Shown piece by piece: positions 1-10,342 of a DNA stretch of 64,000 bases. Position 1 is the stretch's first letter. Every line of letters begins with the position of its first letter. A program made the translations under genes and the position numbers. Under the pieces are notes generated by a model. That model was not told where the DNA came from and did not search any database. It worked only from the letters and a program-made list of their open reading frames with translations. Source of the stretch: Colius striatus (taxonomy: Eukaryota > Chordata > Aves > Coliiformes > Coliidae); contig NC_084790.1 of NCBI RefSeq assembly GCF_028858725.1, forward strand, positions 88,847,496 to 88,911,495. Reading direction: 5' to 3'.

Positions 1-3000
1 GGGAGCTTAATCAAGCTGGGAGAAGGGAGCAAAAGAGCCATGAAGTATAGGACGATGAGGATCCTACTGCTGAGATCTCCCATCACCGAGGTGGGAAATG
101 GAAGTTACGTGCCACACTACGTTTCTCTACAGTCCTCAGGAAAGAAGACAAAAATCAGGCATCCAGAATGAATTATGTGTCTCTGTACAGTCTGCACTTC
201 ACTCTCTGGATCACAAGAATGATGTTACTTGGGTACACTTGTCTACCTCTCCTTTCCACTTAGAGGATGCTCTTAAAGATTTCTAAGGCCAGAGGAAATC
301 CTGCCCTAACAGGCTCTTTCTTTCGGTCTGCTTGAATCCTGGGCATGACCCACTGCATACTGCATGTGGTCCCTTGCACTGGTGAATTCCTTTGTATGAC
401 CTGGATCTATGCAGAACATCTGGTTATCTGTTACTCAGTTTGATTAAAAGAGCCCTGACACAGCCAAGCCTTTGGTTGAACGTGCATCTCACTGTGAATA
501 GCACGAATATTTGAATTCAAGTATATACCAACATCAATCAATGAAAGCTTCACAATGAAGGCCTGTGGGAACTCAAGGTAGAGGAAAGAGGAGGAAAGAT
601 TCTTTGTAGGGCTAAGTTAGGCTATTAAGACAACCCTGCTTCTTGTAAGCAGGTCAGATGTGTTCTGCACGGAGCCAGCAACTTGCAGACAGTATTCTGC
701 TTAGCCCCCGCATCACAATGGCAGTAAGGTGGGTTTTGGTGAAAGCACGCTGAAAATTCACACCACATGCTGCAAGGTGGTCCTGTGAAAAAATGTGGTC
801 TCCTTGCCCAGGACTGGTGGGCTGAATGACTTCAGGAGAAGGAAGCTAGTAGTTAATGCAATGCTTTGGTGGAAAAGGTTCACGTATTTACACATGAAAT
901 ACAAGGGGGTTAATAGAAGCAGCAAATGAAATCGTCATCTTCCCAACAGGCAGCAACAGTGACACAGGGAGAAACTGGCAGGACACAGGGTGACAGCTGC
1001 TGCTTTGAAAATACTCAATGCATGTTTGTTGTGAAGATCTTCATCAGGGAGCTGGAGCAACATCAGTAAAGAGAAGAAAATGAACACAGAAGAGGCACCT
1101 GATTAAGCCATCTTGTGGGCTTATCACTTTGTAATAAAAGAACTGAGTGAGTGAAAGGGACCGGGAACAAACAGTGTCAGAGCCGGCCTTAACTGCAAAG
1201 TAAAGTAAATATATCTATAGGAAAGACACCTCTTCCTCACACATACATGTTAGGCATCAGTGATGGAAGAAGGCACATTTTAAACTAATTGCATGCATGA
1301 ATGCATCTCTCACTCAACATGCCCTCAGAGAGATGACTGTCGGTGGCAGGAGATGAAATGTCTGTTGCAGTTTCCTGACACATTTATTTAAACACCGGAG
1401 AACACCGAAAAGAGCAAGACCTAACTTACCACAGCTGCAGCCACCAAAGTTGCATTTGTCGCTGTAACACGAGGGTGGCAGTGGTGCTGGGCCTGTGTTC
1501 ATAGGCACACACGAACAGGCCACAGCAATGTGTATATGTCAGCCACACAGATCAACACAGGCAATGCCAAGAGCACTCAGGCATTGTCCTGTTCCTCCTT
1601 CTGGATGGCCAGGATGAAGGCCTAATAGTGGGAAACACATAGGGTAGGTAGGAGGTGAGTCCCTCTGGTACCAGGGCTTAGATACATAGCCTGCCCTGCA
1701 GCTCGAACCTGTGTCTCCAGCCCTGCTCTCAAACTCTTCCCCCAAGCCACTGGCCTAAAACAGCTGATCCAGGAGCTGGTCCCCAGACCCCAACTCACCC
1801 TCACTGCTGGCACCTGGGCACAGCAGCCCCTGAGGTTCACAGTCCCACTCAACTGCTGCAGTAGGTTCCCCTCTTGCTACGAATCCCTCAAGCAACAGTC
1901 CTCCAACATCCAGTGCATCCAGTAGCCACCACTGGATTCTTGCTCTCCCTGTCTTCTTCTAGCACAGAGGCACAAACGCACATAAGTGTCCCAGCCATCT
2001 CCTGCAGGCCCCTCACCCTCCTACACAAACACACATGCCTGGCTGGCCCCACAGGCTGGCCAGTCTGGTTCCATCCTGCCAGTGCCCACACACTGACACA
2101 CACACACTTGCTCCAGATGGGAAAGGTCCTTATGACCTCTCCTCTATCTCTAGCTGCTGGCACTTGAATTTCCCTCACTCAGATCTCTCCAGTTGCTGGC
2201 ACCACAGACATGTGGGCCTCTACGTCTTGTAGTGTGATTGGAGTTGTGGGCACCCAAACCTGCACACACAGGCACATAGGTCACAGACAACCCTTCACCC
2301 ACAAAGGTACCTGGAGATGGAGCTGGACAGCTTATGCTGGCTGGGCACAGGGCATGAGACAGTCTGACTTACCAGCAACCTCTTTGCATGCTACTGGCCC
2401 TTTCTATCCCCTAGTCCCTTGTTCCCATGCCCATTCCTGCCTGTCCACACCCCAACACCGCTCCTTCCCCAGCTTCGACTCCTGCGGTAAACACAGGTGG
2501 TGCATCCTGTGCAAGCCCCAAATGCTCTTCCCTTGTTCCCGTAGCAGGTCCCATATCCTGAGGCAGTAACCTTCCTCAGTCTGTGTGACAGTCCAGAAGG
2601 CCCCTCCTGACTACAGAGCGTGGCGAGTGTCACCCCATACAGTGGGGCTAGTGGCTTCTACAGATACAGGGCTTCTGTGAGAGACTGAGGTTATGCAAGC
2701 CAGCTTTTATCACATAATCTAGCAGGGGAACACAGGTAAAGCTTTAGAAAAATGCCCTAAAACTAGAGCTAAGGTCACTGGACTAATTTGTTTGTAGGAT
2801 AATCCTCTCAGAGCCACCAACTTGAAGAGCAGCAGCTAACCCAGAATGTACAGAAAGGGTCAAGGAGGTGCAGCAACAGAAAGGGAAGAGCAACTAAGCC
2901 TTGAGAGAGGGGAAAAACCCAAGTGCTCTGAGTGACTGAAATTGCTGAGGGTAAGATTTTTAGATTAGCTGTGCACATATGAAGGTCCAAGTAGCAACAG

Positions 3001-3020
3001 TGCACAAGGCAGTAACACAC
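1..3020. other. Intergenic sequence, no gene recognised
   Basis: I see no convincing gene here. The part from about 1.5 to 2.6 kb is C-rich on the plus strand and contains a short CA-rich run near 2085-2108 and two similar phrases with the core TTGCTGGCACC or CTGCTGGCAC (near 1806, 2155 and 2195), which suggests old repetitive DNA. Open frames of 60-120 codons occur on both strands but overlap one another and match no family I know. Confidence 0.4.
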
Positions 3021-3200
3021 AATCACAGAACCACAAGGGCAGGAAGGGAGCTCGAAAGCTCATCCAGTGCAACCCCCTGCAAGAGCAGCACCACCTAGAG
3101 CAGGGCACACAGGAACTCATCCAGCTGGGGTTGAATGTCTCCAGAGAAGGAGCCTCCACAGCCCATCTGGGCAGCCCCTGCCAGTGCTCCCTCACCAAAA
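3021..3200 (-). mobile_element. CR1 LINE 3' end fragment
   Basis: Read on the minus strand this matches the end of CR1: a piece encoding the last reverse-transcriptase residues and the 3' untranslated end. The plus-strand landmarks are CACAATCACAGAACCA at the 3' tip, then the CATCCAGTGCAACCCCCTGC block and the CTCCACAGCCCATCTGGGCAG block. It belongs to the same type as the copies at 9845-10342 and 57275-57940. It is 5'-truncated, as most CR1 insertions are. Confidence 0.85.
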
Positions 3201-3967
3201 CAGGGAAGCCAAGATTGCTCCTTCTGGGGCTGCACATTCGCCACTGCAGAGCTCTTGTGCTCTGCTACTGAAGAGCTCTGCATCTTTGATGGGAAGGGTC
3301 ATGAAGGGGTCCCTCACAAACAGGGAGGCACAACCACCCCAAACACCTGAAAGCTTGTGGTGCAGGAATTATGTCCTATGGTGTTACAAACTACCAGTGT
3401 GGGTGGGAGGTGTTGCAACAGAGGAAAATATCTCAGTTTATATAGAATGACAAAAATATATATCTTCAGGGACTCTGAAGTAAAACACAAGCTATATCCT
3501 AGAAATTGAATGGGAAAAACATCTAAATAGAGATATATCAGCTTTTAAAATTAAGAAACTCCCAACTATGTGTATACATAAAAATTAAACAAGATAAAGG
3601 GCTTTAAAATGCAGGGAAAAAGAGATATACTTGATACAGGAAGGAATTTAAAGCCAGGAAAAAGCCTGAACGGAGCTGTTTATCCTTACTATGTGTTACA
3701 CTGTGAGCTTAGATACACGTAACGTCTGCATACACCTAAACAGAGGTTATCTGTAAGTGTACAGAGATTCTGGAGTCTCAGGAGGTGCAACTGGCACTCG
3801 AGCCTGTCTGGGTATGTGAACACAGCTGTGTACCAGAATATACAAGTGTGAGCAGAGGTGTGAGTCTAAACCAATGCTCCATGTAACTGTAATAGATATG
3901 GGGGTAAAGATACGTGTGTCCGAACAGACGCTGTGAGTGGAACCCAGTGACACCTGTGAGCACAACC

Positions 3968-4085
3968 TGTGTCAGCCTTTCTCGTGTCAGCCCTGTCAGC
4001 CCGGCCCGTCTCTGCCGTGTTCGTCTCAGCCGTGTTTGTCTCAGCCTGTCCCGTCTCTGCCGTGTCTGTCTCAGCCCGTCCCAAG
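3968..4085. repeat. 15-bp minisatellite (GTCTCAGCCGTGTTC-like units)
   Basis: About seven imperfect units built on GTCTCAGCCGTGTTC / GTCTCTGCCGTGTCT follow one another. Because the unit is a multiple of three, every frame reads as a five-residue repeat: VSAVF on the plus strand and AETNT-like on the minus strand. This explains the long open frames here, which I do not take as genes. The array runs directly into the CpG-rich segment that follows. Confidence 0.7.
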
Positions 4086-4440
4086 CCGCGGCTGCCGCCG
4101 GATCCGCGTCCCGAGGGGACGCCGAGACTCGCCCGGCGCGGGCTCGAAAGGCACCGAACGGCCGGGAAACGCGGAACCCCGCAGCGTCCCCCGCGAGCCG
4201 CGAACCCGCGACGGCACCCGAGGGAACGGCCAAAGCCCCCGGCACGGGGCTGCCGGGAAAGCTGGGTGCTCCTGGCTGAGGGAAGCGGCGCAGGACAGAA
4301 GTGCCCGTTTTCGTGTGCAAAAGCAGAAATCACCGCGAGTATTACCTGGTGAGAAAGCCCCAAACCCACCCCCCCGGATCGAACGGAACGTCCCGCGCCA
4401 GGACGCCCCGCAGCGTTGGAAGGGGGTGCCCAGGGCAGTG
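4085..4440. other. CpG-rich segment, candidate CpG island
   Basis: This stretch is packed with CpG dinucleotides (for example GCCGCCGGATCCGCG and CGCCCGGCGCGGGC), unlike the AT-leaning sequence around it. Unmethylated promoters of birds look like this. A donor-like CTG|GTGAGA occurs at about 4348. No downstream gene was identified, so it could instead be a CpG-rich repeat that has not yet decayed. Long open frames here follow from the base composition. Confidence 0.55.
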
Positions 4441-4598
4441 GGGAGCCCCCGTCCCGGAGATAGCCCAAGGACACGCGGTTGCAGTGCTGGGGGGTGTGGG
4501 CTGTTTAGTGACGGCATTGCCGGTGTGAGTGGTTGGATTCGATGATCTTCAAGGTGTTTTCCAATCGTAACGATTCTGATGCTGTGATGCTGTGACAT
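4415..4598 (+). mobile_element. CR1 LINE 3' end fragment
   Basis: The end reads like a CR1 3' terminus: a GTTGGATTCGATGATCTTCA block followed by the octamer-like tail GATTCTGATGCTGTGATG. The preceding part (GTGGGGAGCCCCCGTCCCGG, then an AAGGACACGCGGTTGC block) matches the CR1 region just upstream, but with many CpGs. It abuts the CpG-rich segment and may share its origin. Confidence 0.65.
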
Positions 4599-4599
4599 T

Positions 4600-6365
4600 C
4601 CTGGGGTGCAGGGTCACCACTGCACTTTCTTCTGACAGATTATTGTATTGCAATCGCTGTTGCTCTTGTCTCCTGTTCTCTCACACTTCTACACATGGGC
4701 ATTGGTGGGAATAGAGACATTGGAAAAGTGTGCAAAAGCCCCTGCAGAGCTGGGATCTGGTGCAGTGTGACAGCAAGAATGATGGAAGCACAGAACCATC
4801 CATCCTTTGGCTTGGAAAAGCTGTACCTGGGCTGGCAGGTGGGGAATCCTTGGGCCATGCCTTGCTGCTTCCCCCTGTGCTGTCAGCGGCCCTTGTGCAG
4901 CACTGCCCTGGGGCTCCTGTCCCAGCCCCAGCTCTGCAGCTCTGGGTGCAGCTCCCACATCCTTCACCTGCTGCAACGACAAGGAAGAGAGACCCGGGTG
5001 CACAACGAGACGTGCCGTGGCACGCTGAGAAGCCGCTGCTGGAGAGCTCCAGCCAGCTGCAGAGAGCAAAGGTGTCTCCTGAGCATGATGCTGCCAGCAC
5101 CCAGACACTTGTCTCTGTTACCAGACGGGCACCAGATGGGGACAGGACTTTTCTTCTTGGAATCCTGTGGCACTGGGGTTCATGACAAGGGCACGGGGGA
5201 GACTGGCCTGCTCCTGCTGCTGCAATGGGATGTGCTCCAGCTGTTTCTCCTGCAGCTGCTCCTCCTCCTGATGATTGGGCTTCTCCTCCCAGCCCCTCTC
5301 CAGGGCATCCTCCTCCCTCTGAGGGTTCTTCCCTCTCGATGTGCTGAGGGCTGTGGAGACTGGAGCATGCAGTCAGACTCCCAGAGCCTCAGTAACACCC
5401 AGTGGCATCAGGTCTGTTTGCACAGCCTTGAGTATGGTGCTTCTCAACGACTCTGGGGCTCCCAGCATTGTCCCAATTCATTTTTCCAAAACCCATTTAT
5501 CCTGTGACCACTTCTTGTCTCAATATCTGGCAAAACCCATCAATGTTTTTCTGATCCTTCCTACTATGGGATCAGACTGTGCTCATCTGGAGATAAGAGA
5601 GCAACAGCAAAGAGGTAGAACCACGGGAAAAGCCGCAATCCCCCTTGCCACTGGGCTCCAGAAGACACTGCAGCGCGGGGATGCGGCGCCCCCCCGGATC
5701 GGGTCGTGGGGAGGACCTGCTCTTGCAGAAAAGGAGACAATCCCTTTGGTGTCCTTTTGCTTGTGCTACTCACTGACTTGTGGAAATGGTCAAAGTCAGG
5801 CTGAACAAGGCTCTGAGCAGCTTCAGTCTGGGCAGCACGTCAAAGCTTTGGCAACACTCAGGCAGGCAGGTGGCCTTCCCTACCTTAAGGTAAGTGAACT
5901 CCAGCATCAAAAGGGATTTTTAATCAAACAAGCAGTGCAGGACAACAATACAACTTCGGTAGGAAGTGCTTCTCCCTCTGAAACAAGCATCAGCCTGGGT
6001 CAGTTAACATCTGCCATCTCCTTTCCAGCTATGACAGACTAAATACCAGTCCAAACCCAGGATGTGGCTCTCCATCCTAGTTCAGACTTCTTTGTTCTCC
6101 TGTTGCAGCATGAGGAGTCTTTTTTCTTCCCATTAGTGATATTTTTGAACCTACAGCAAAAGGTTTGTTAAGTGTGAAGAAAGACCAACACCTGATACAA
6201 GAGTGAGTGCTGCAGGTGCTGCAAGTCCTGCCGTCCTGTCAGTAGCCATGGGCTGGCCAGCTCTGTGAAGCAGTTGCCAAGTGATGGACTCTGGGTACGG
6301 GGTGCAAAATGGCAATGCTTGTTCCAGCCCTTCTAACTGTGAGGGGTGTCAGGACAATGAGAGCA
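4600..6365. other. Intergenic sequence with weak exon-like stretches
   Basis: Apart from the minus-strand exon candidate listed separately, I see one plus-strand coding-like stretch ending at a good donor, ACCTTAAG|GTAAGT (GT at 5890). It has no identifiable family and no clear acceptor. A 270-codon open frame starting at 4695 is low-complexity in composition, overlaps equally long antisense frames and matches nothing I know; I do not call it. Confidence 0.35.
5118..5350 (-). CDS. Candidate terminal exon, Glu/Gln-rich coiled-coil-like protein
   Basis: On the minus strand an acceptor (TCTCCACAG) is followed by 233 bases that stay open and end at a TAA (5118-5120). The exon begins with two bases that complete a split codon, the same phase left by the donor of the candidate exon at 8722-8811. 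The translation is rich in Glu, Gln, Lys and Arg in a heptad-like run (EEKPNHQEEEQLQEKQLEH), then turns Pro/Ser-rich. I do not recognise the family. It may be a real last exon, a pseudogene remnant, or chance in a CTG-rich stretch. Confidence 0.3.
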
Positions 6366-6369
6366 GTGA

Positions 6370-8086
6370 CAAATGGGCCCGCTGCTAAATGCTGAGGGTG
6401 CCCTGGTGTCTGAGGATGCAGAGAAGGCTGAAGTACTGAGTGCCACCTTTGCTTCAGTCTGTACGGCCAAGGCTGACCCTCGGGAAGCCCAGTCCGGCAA
6501 GGATAACAGAATGGCCAGGACAGCAGAGGACTTGCCCTGGGTGGAAGAGGAAGAGGTTAAAGACTTGTTGGCCAAGCTCAAGGCTCATAAGTCAATGGGT
6601 CCTGATGGGATGCATCCGAGAGTGCTGAGAGAGCTGCTGATGTGATTGCTAAGGCTCTCTCCATCATTTTTGACCAATCATGGAGGACAGGCAAAGTGCC
6701 TGAGGACTAGAGAAAGGCCAATGTCCCTGCAGGCTTCCAAAAGGGCAGGAAGGACGACCCAGGAAACTCCAGGCCGGTCAGGCTCACCTCCATCCCTGGA
6801 GAAGTGATGGAACAACTCATCCTGAATGTTATCACTGAACATGTGAAGGATAAGATGGTTATCAGGGGGAGTCAACATGGATTCACCAAGGGGAAATCCT
6901 GCTTGACCAACCTGATATCCTTCTATGAGTGCATAACGAGCTGGCTAGATGAGGGGAGAGCAGCAGATGTCATCTACCTTGACTTCAGCAAGGCTTTGGA
7001 CAATGTCTCCCACAACATCCTCATCAGAAAGCTCAGGCAGTGTGGCTGGATGAGTGGAGGTGAGGTGGATGGAGAGCTGCTGAATGACAGAGCCCAGAGG
7101 GTGGGGATCAATGGCACAGAGTCGAGTTGGAGGCCTGTGGCCAGTGGAGTTCCACAGGGATGGGTTCTGGGGCCAGTCTGGTTCAACATCTTCATCAATG
7201 ACCTGGACAAGGGGACAGAGGGACCCTCAGCAAGTTCCCTGCTGGCACCAAACTGGGAGCACTGGCTGATGCACCAGAGGCTGTGCTGCCTTTCAGCGGG
7301 ATCTCAATCAGCTTCACAGCTGGGCAGAGAGGAACATCATGAGGTTCAACAAGGACAAGTGCAGAGTCCTGCATGTGGGAAGGAATAACCCCATGCACCA
7401 CTACAGGCTAGGGGTCGACCTGCTGAAGAGCAGCTCTGCAGAGACAGACCTGGGAGTGCTGATTGATAATAAGCTAAATATGAGCCAGCAATGTGCCCTC
7501 GTGGCCAAGAAGCCAATGGAAACCTGGGATGCATCAAGACGAGTGTGGCCAGCAGAGCAAAGGAGGTTCTGCTCCATCTCTACTCTGCCCTGGTGAGGCC
7601 TCATCTGGAGTCCTGTGTCCAGTTCTGGGCTCTTCAGCACAACAGGGACAGGGAACTGCTGGAGAGAGGCCAGTGCAGGGCCAGCAAGATGATCAGGGGA
7701 CTGGAGCATCTTCCTTGTGAGGAAAGGCTGCGGGACCTGAGGTTGTTTAGTCTGGAGAAGAGGAGATTGACGGGAGATCTCATTAATATTGACAAATATC
7801 TCACTGGTGGGTGTCAGGAGGTTGGGACATCCCTTTTTTCTATAGTAGCGAGCAACAGGACAAGGGGTGATGGGATGAAGCTGGAACACAAAAAGTTCCA
7901 CTTAAACATAAGAAAAAACTCTTTCATTGTGAGGCGAGGGAGCAGTGGAACAGGCTGCCCAGAGGGGTTGTGGAGTCTGGACATGTTCCTATGCGACCTG
8001 ATCTAGGTGAACCTGCTTCTGCAGGGGGGTTGGACTGGATGATCTCTAAAGGTCCCTTCCAACCCCACCATTCTGTGATTCTATGA
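6370..8086 (+). mobile_element. CR1 LINE, 3' part with broken reverse transcriptase
   Basis: This is a 5'-truncated CR1. The plus-strand frames contain reverse-transcriptase blocks in order: HKSMGPDGMHPRVLREL (about 6588), [12 protein letters not shown] (about 6877), YLDFSKALD (about 6976), [11 protein letters not shown] (about 7142) and [11 protein letters not shown] (about 7361), then [13 protein letters not shown] (about 7592). The 3' end carries GGTTGGACTGGATGATCTCT and a tail CCATTCTGTGATTCTATGA ending at 8086. Several frameshifts and stops separate the blocks, so it is inactive. The FADD catalytic box is replaced (7235-7246 reads Phe-Pro-Ala-Gly). It is very similar to the inverted copy at 22471-23918. 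Confidence 0.95.
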
Positions 8087-8109
8087 AACACTCCTCAGCT
8101 CCATCAGCA

Positions 8110-8681
8110 GCATAAGGAAGACTGGGGGTCCTGTGAGCCTTGCTGCTGAAGGAGTTGGGTGCCCTGGCGAGGGAAGATACAGAGCAGGCAGAGCTACTGC
8201 ACTGCCTTTGCTTCAGTCCTCACTGCTGAGGCTGGTCCTGGGGAACCTCAGTTCCTTGAAGATGAGAGAAAGTCCAGAGAAATGAAAACCTCCTTGGTTA
8301 AGGAGGATTGGGTTAGGGATCTTCTAGGCAAGCTGAACACTCACAAATCCATGGGCCCTGAGGGAACAGATGCACCCCTGAGTGCTGAGGTAGCTGCTGC
8401 TGCAATAAGCCACTCTCCATCATTTCTGAACGATCTTGGAGCACAGAGTGAGCTGTGTTCCACTAGCACAGGAGGAGAAACTCCTTTGGTGCAGAGGTGA
8501 GGGAGCCCTGGCCCAGGCTGCCCAGGGAGGGTGTAAAGGCTCCTTCTCAGGAGGTTTCGAAATCCACCTGGACATGTTTCTGTGCCTCCTGAGTGAGGGG
8601 AACCTGCTTTAGCAGGGGCTTGGGCTGCAGCAGCTCTGCAGGGCCCTTCCCACCCCCACCATGCTGGGATTCTGTGATTAC
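8110..8681 (+). mobile_element. CR1 LINE fragment with internal deletion
   Basis: The first half matches the same upstream CR1 region as 6420-6620 (TTTGCTTCAGTCCTCACTGC, then a block encoding GKLNTHKSMGPEG). It jumps near 8440-8470 to the 3' end (GTGAGGGAGCCCTGGCCCAG, then a tail CATGCTGGGATTCTGTGATT). Most of the reverse transcriptase is missing. It is a different CR1 subtype from its left neighbour, judged by the AACCTGCTTTAGCAGGGGC end, and resembles the copy at 33479-33850. Confidence 0.85.
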
Positions 8682-8721
8682 CTCTGTAATGTCTTTTCTG
8701 GAGGAAAAAATGACAACTCAC

Positions 8722-8811
8722 CTTTTTCTATCTCCATAACGTTGGTCTCCTGTTGCTCAGTCTGATGGTTCTGTATTTCCAGAGCTTCTTTCATGCTCTC
8801 CAGATGTTTTT
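8722..8811 (-). CDS. Candidate internal exon, coiled-coil-like
   Basis: On the minus strand, CTGCACTTAG acts as a plausible acceptor, followed by 90 open bases and a strong donor, GAAAAAG|GTGAGT. The reading frame (phase 1 at both ends) gives about 29 residues of acidic, heptad-like sequence (HLESMKEALEIQNHQTEQQE). Its phase matches the candidate terminal exon at 5118-5350, with two CR1 copies lying in the intervening intron. I cannot name the gene, and no further upstream exons were found, so it could be the decayed 3' end of a coiled-coil gene. Confidence 0.35.
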
Positions 8812-9844
8812 CTAAGTGCAGATGTGCAGCTCATGCAGCCTGGGAAACAGACCAGCGATTTGGGTATCTGTCAGCCATAAAAGAAAAGTTCCTCGAAGCA
8901 TGCAGTGATTTAAAAGTCTCAGTGAGCCTGCAGAGTCCATTCCTCCACAGGGATGTGGATGCTCTGACACAGCCCCAGAGGCAACCTACTGAACTTGTTA
9001 ATGAGAGCAAAATGATAAAGACCTTACCTGGGACAGAGATCAGCCAACTTCCCAGGGCAGGGGCATGGATACAGCACCTCCAGAACCAGACTGAGCGACC
9101 CAAGTGTCCAGAAAGTTAAACTTCTGCCAAGCCCAAGAGAGAGTTGCTATCTCAGGCCTGATCCTTGAGGCCACTTGCTTACTCTGCCCTCGACTCTGCT
9201 GCCCTTTAGCCCAAAGCTCAGCGCCCCTCCCCAGGGCCCTGTCCATGTTGCTGAGGCCGCTGCACTGCGGGTGGGGAAGGGAAGGGCTGTACCTCTGCTC
9301 AGCACACACAGCATGCTGAGTCTAGTCCAGCTGCTGGAGACAGAGGATAGGGAGATGCGCTTACACTGTGCCAAGGGACTCGCAAGATGCAACCTTGGTC
9401 AGAACAGGTTCCTGTGCCCAAAGGATGTGTCTGGGTGTCTTGGTGAAGCTCAAATACAACCCAGACATATGCTGCAATGCAGGGAGGGAGCAGAGGATTT
9501 GCAGGGCCTCCAGCCTGAGTCTTCCCATCACCCCAACCCAGGAGGAGCCTCCATTCTCTCACTGCTACTTGCACAAACCCAGCCCACCTGCACCTACCTT
9601 TCCTGGAGTGACAGAGCAAGCAGCCAGGCCAATGAGTCCCCTCCTTCCAGCTGTGGGAGCACTGGGAGACCACCAACTCCTGTGACAGGATCTGGATCAT
9701 GCATTGGATTTGTGTTGTTTCTCTCACACCAGCCTAGGGAGAGAAATGGAAGGGAAAAAAAATAGCACTGAGCTACAGGAGTCGCCATGGAGCGGGAGCA
9801 GGTGCAGGGGGCCACGGCCTCCAACTGCCTCCTCATCGTCCTCA
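8812..9844. other. Intergenic sequence, no gene recognised
   Basis: Overlapping open frames of about 100-196 codons exist on both strands (for example 8793-9119 and 9175-9765 plus, 9299-9727 minus), but they contradict one another and show no family motif. Part of 9600-9840 may be old repeat sequence next to the CR1 that follows. Confidence 0.35.
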
Positions 9845-10342
9845 CAGACCACATCTGGAATGATGTGTCCAGTTCTGGGCCCCTCAGTTGCAGAAGGACA
9901 GGGAGCTGCTGGAGAGAGTTCACTGCAGGGCCACAAAAGTGATGAAAGGATGGGAGCATCTTCCTTGTGATGAGAAGCTGAGGGAGTTGGGGAGCTTGGA
10001 GGAGACTGAGGGGTGACCTCATTCATGTTCACAAATTCATAAAGGGTAAGTGTCACAGGCTGTTCTCAGTGATGGCTAGTGATAGGACAAGGGGCAACAG
10101 GGAAAAGCTGGAACAGAAGAGGTTCCAAAGAAATACAAGGAGGAATTTCTTCCCTGTTGAGGTGAGGGAGCACTGGCAGGGGCTGCCCAGATGGGCTGTG
10201 GAGGTTCCTTCTCTGGAGACATTCAACCCCAGCTGGATGAGTCCCTGTGTGCCCTACTCTAGGTGGTGCTGCTCTGGCAGGGGGTTGCACTGGATGAGCT
10301 TTGCAGGTCCCTTCCAGCCCTTCAGATTCTGTGATTCTGTCC
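9845..10342 (+). mobile_element. CR1 LINE 3' fragment
   Basis: The sequence matches the C-terminal coding part of CR1 ORF2 and its 3' end: TGTCCAGTTCTGGGCCCCTC, then GATAGGACAAGGGGCAACAG, then GCACTGGCAGGGGCTGCCCA, ending with TTGCACTGGATGAGCTTTGC and a short GATTCTGTGATTCTG tail. It is 5'-truncated and frameshifted. It is the same subtype as the copies at 3021-3200 and 57275-57940. Confidence 0.9.

Noticed and set aside
3778-4598. Long overlapping frames of 121-202 codons on both strands
   Set aside because: They come from a 15-bp tandem repeat (no stops in any frame) and CpG-rich sequence, in which stop codons are rare.
4695-5507. 270-codon plus-strand open frame
   Set aside because: Skewed Leu/Cys/Ser composition typical of non-coding CTG-rich DNA, equally long antisense frames over the same bases, and no family motif.
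8793-9119. 108-codon plus-strand frame with fairly normal composition
   Set aside because: Its start overlaps the minus-strand exon candidate and it matches no family; I could not support either a start or splice sites.
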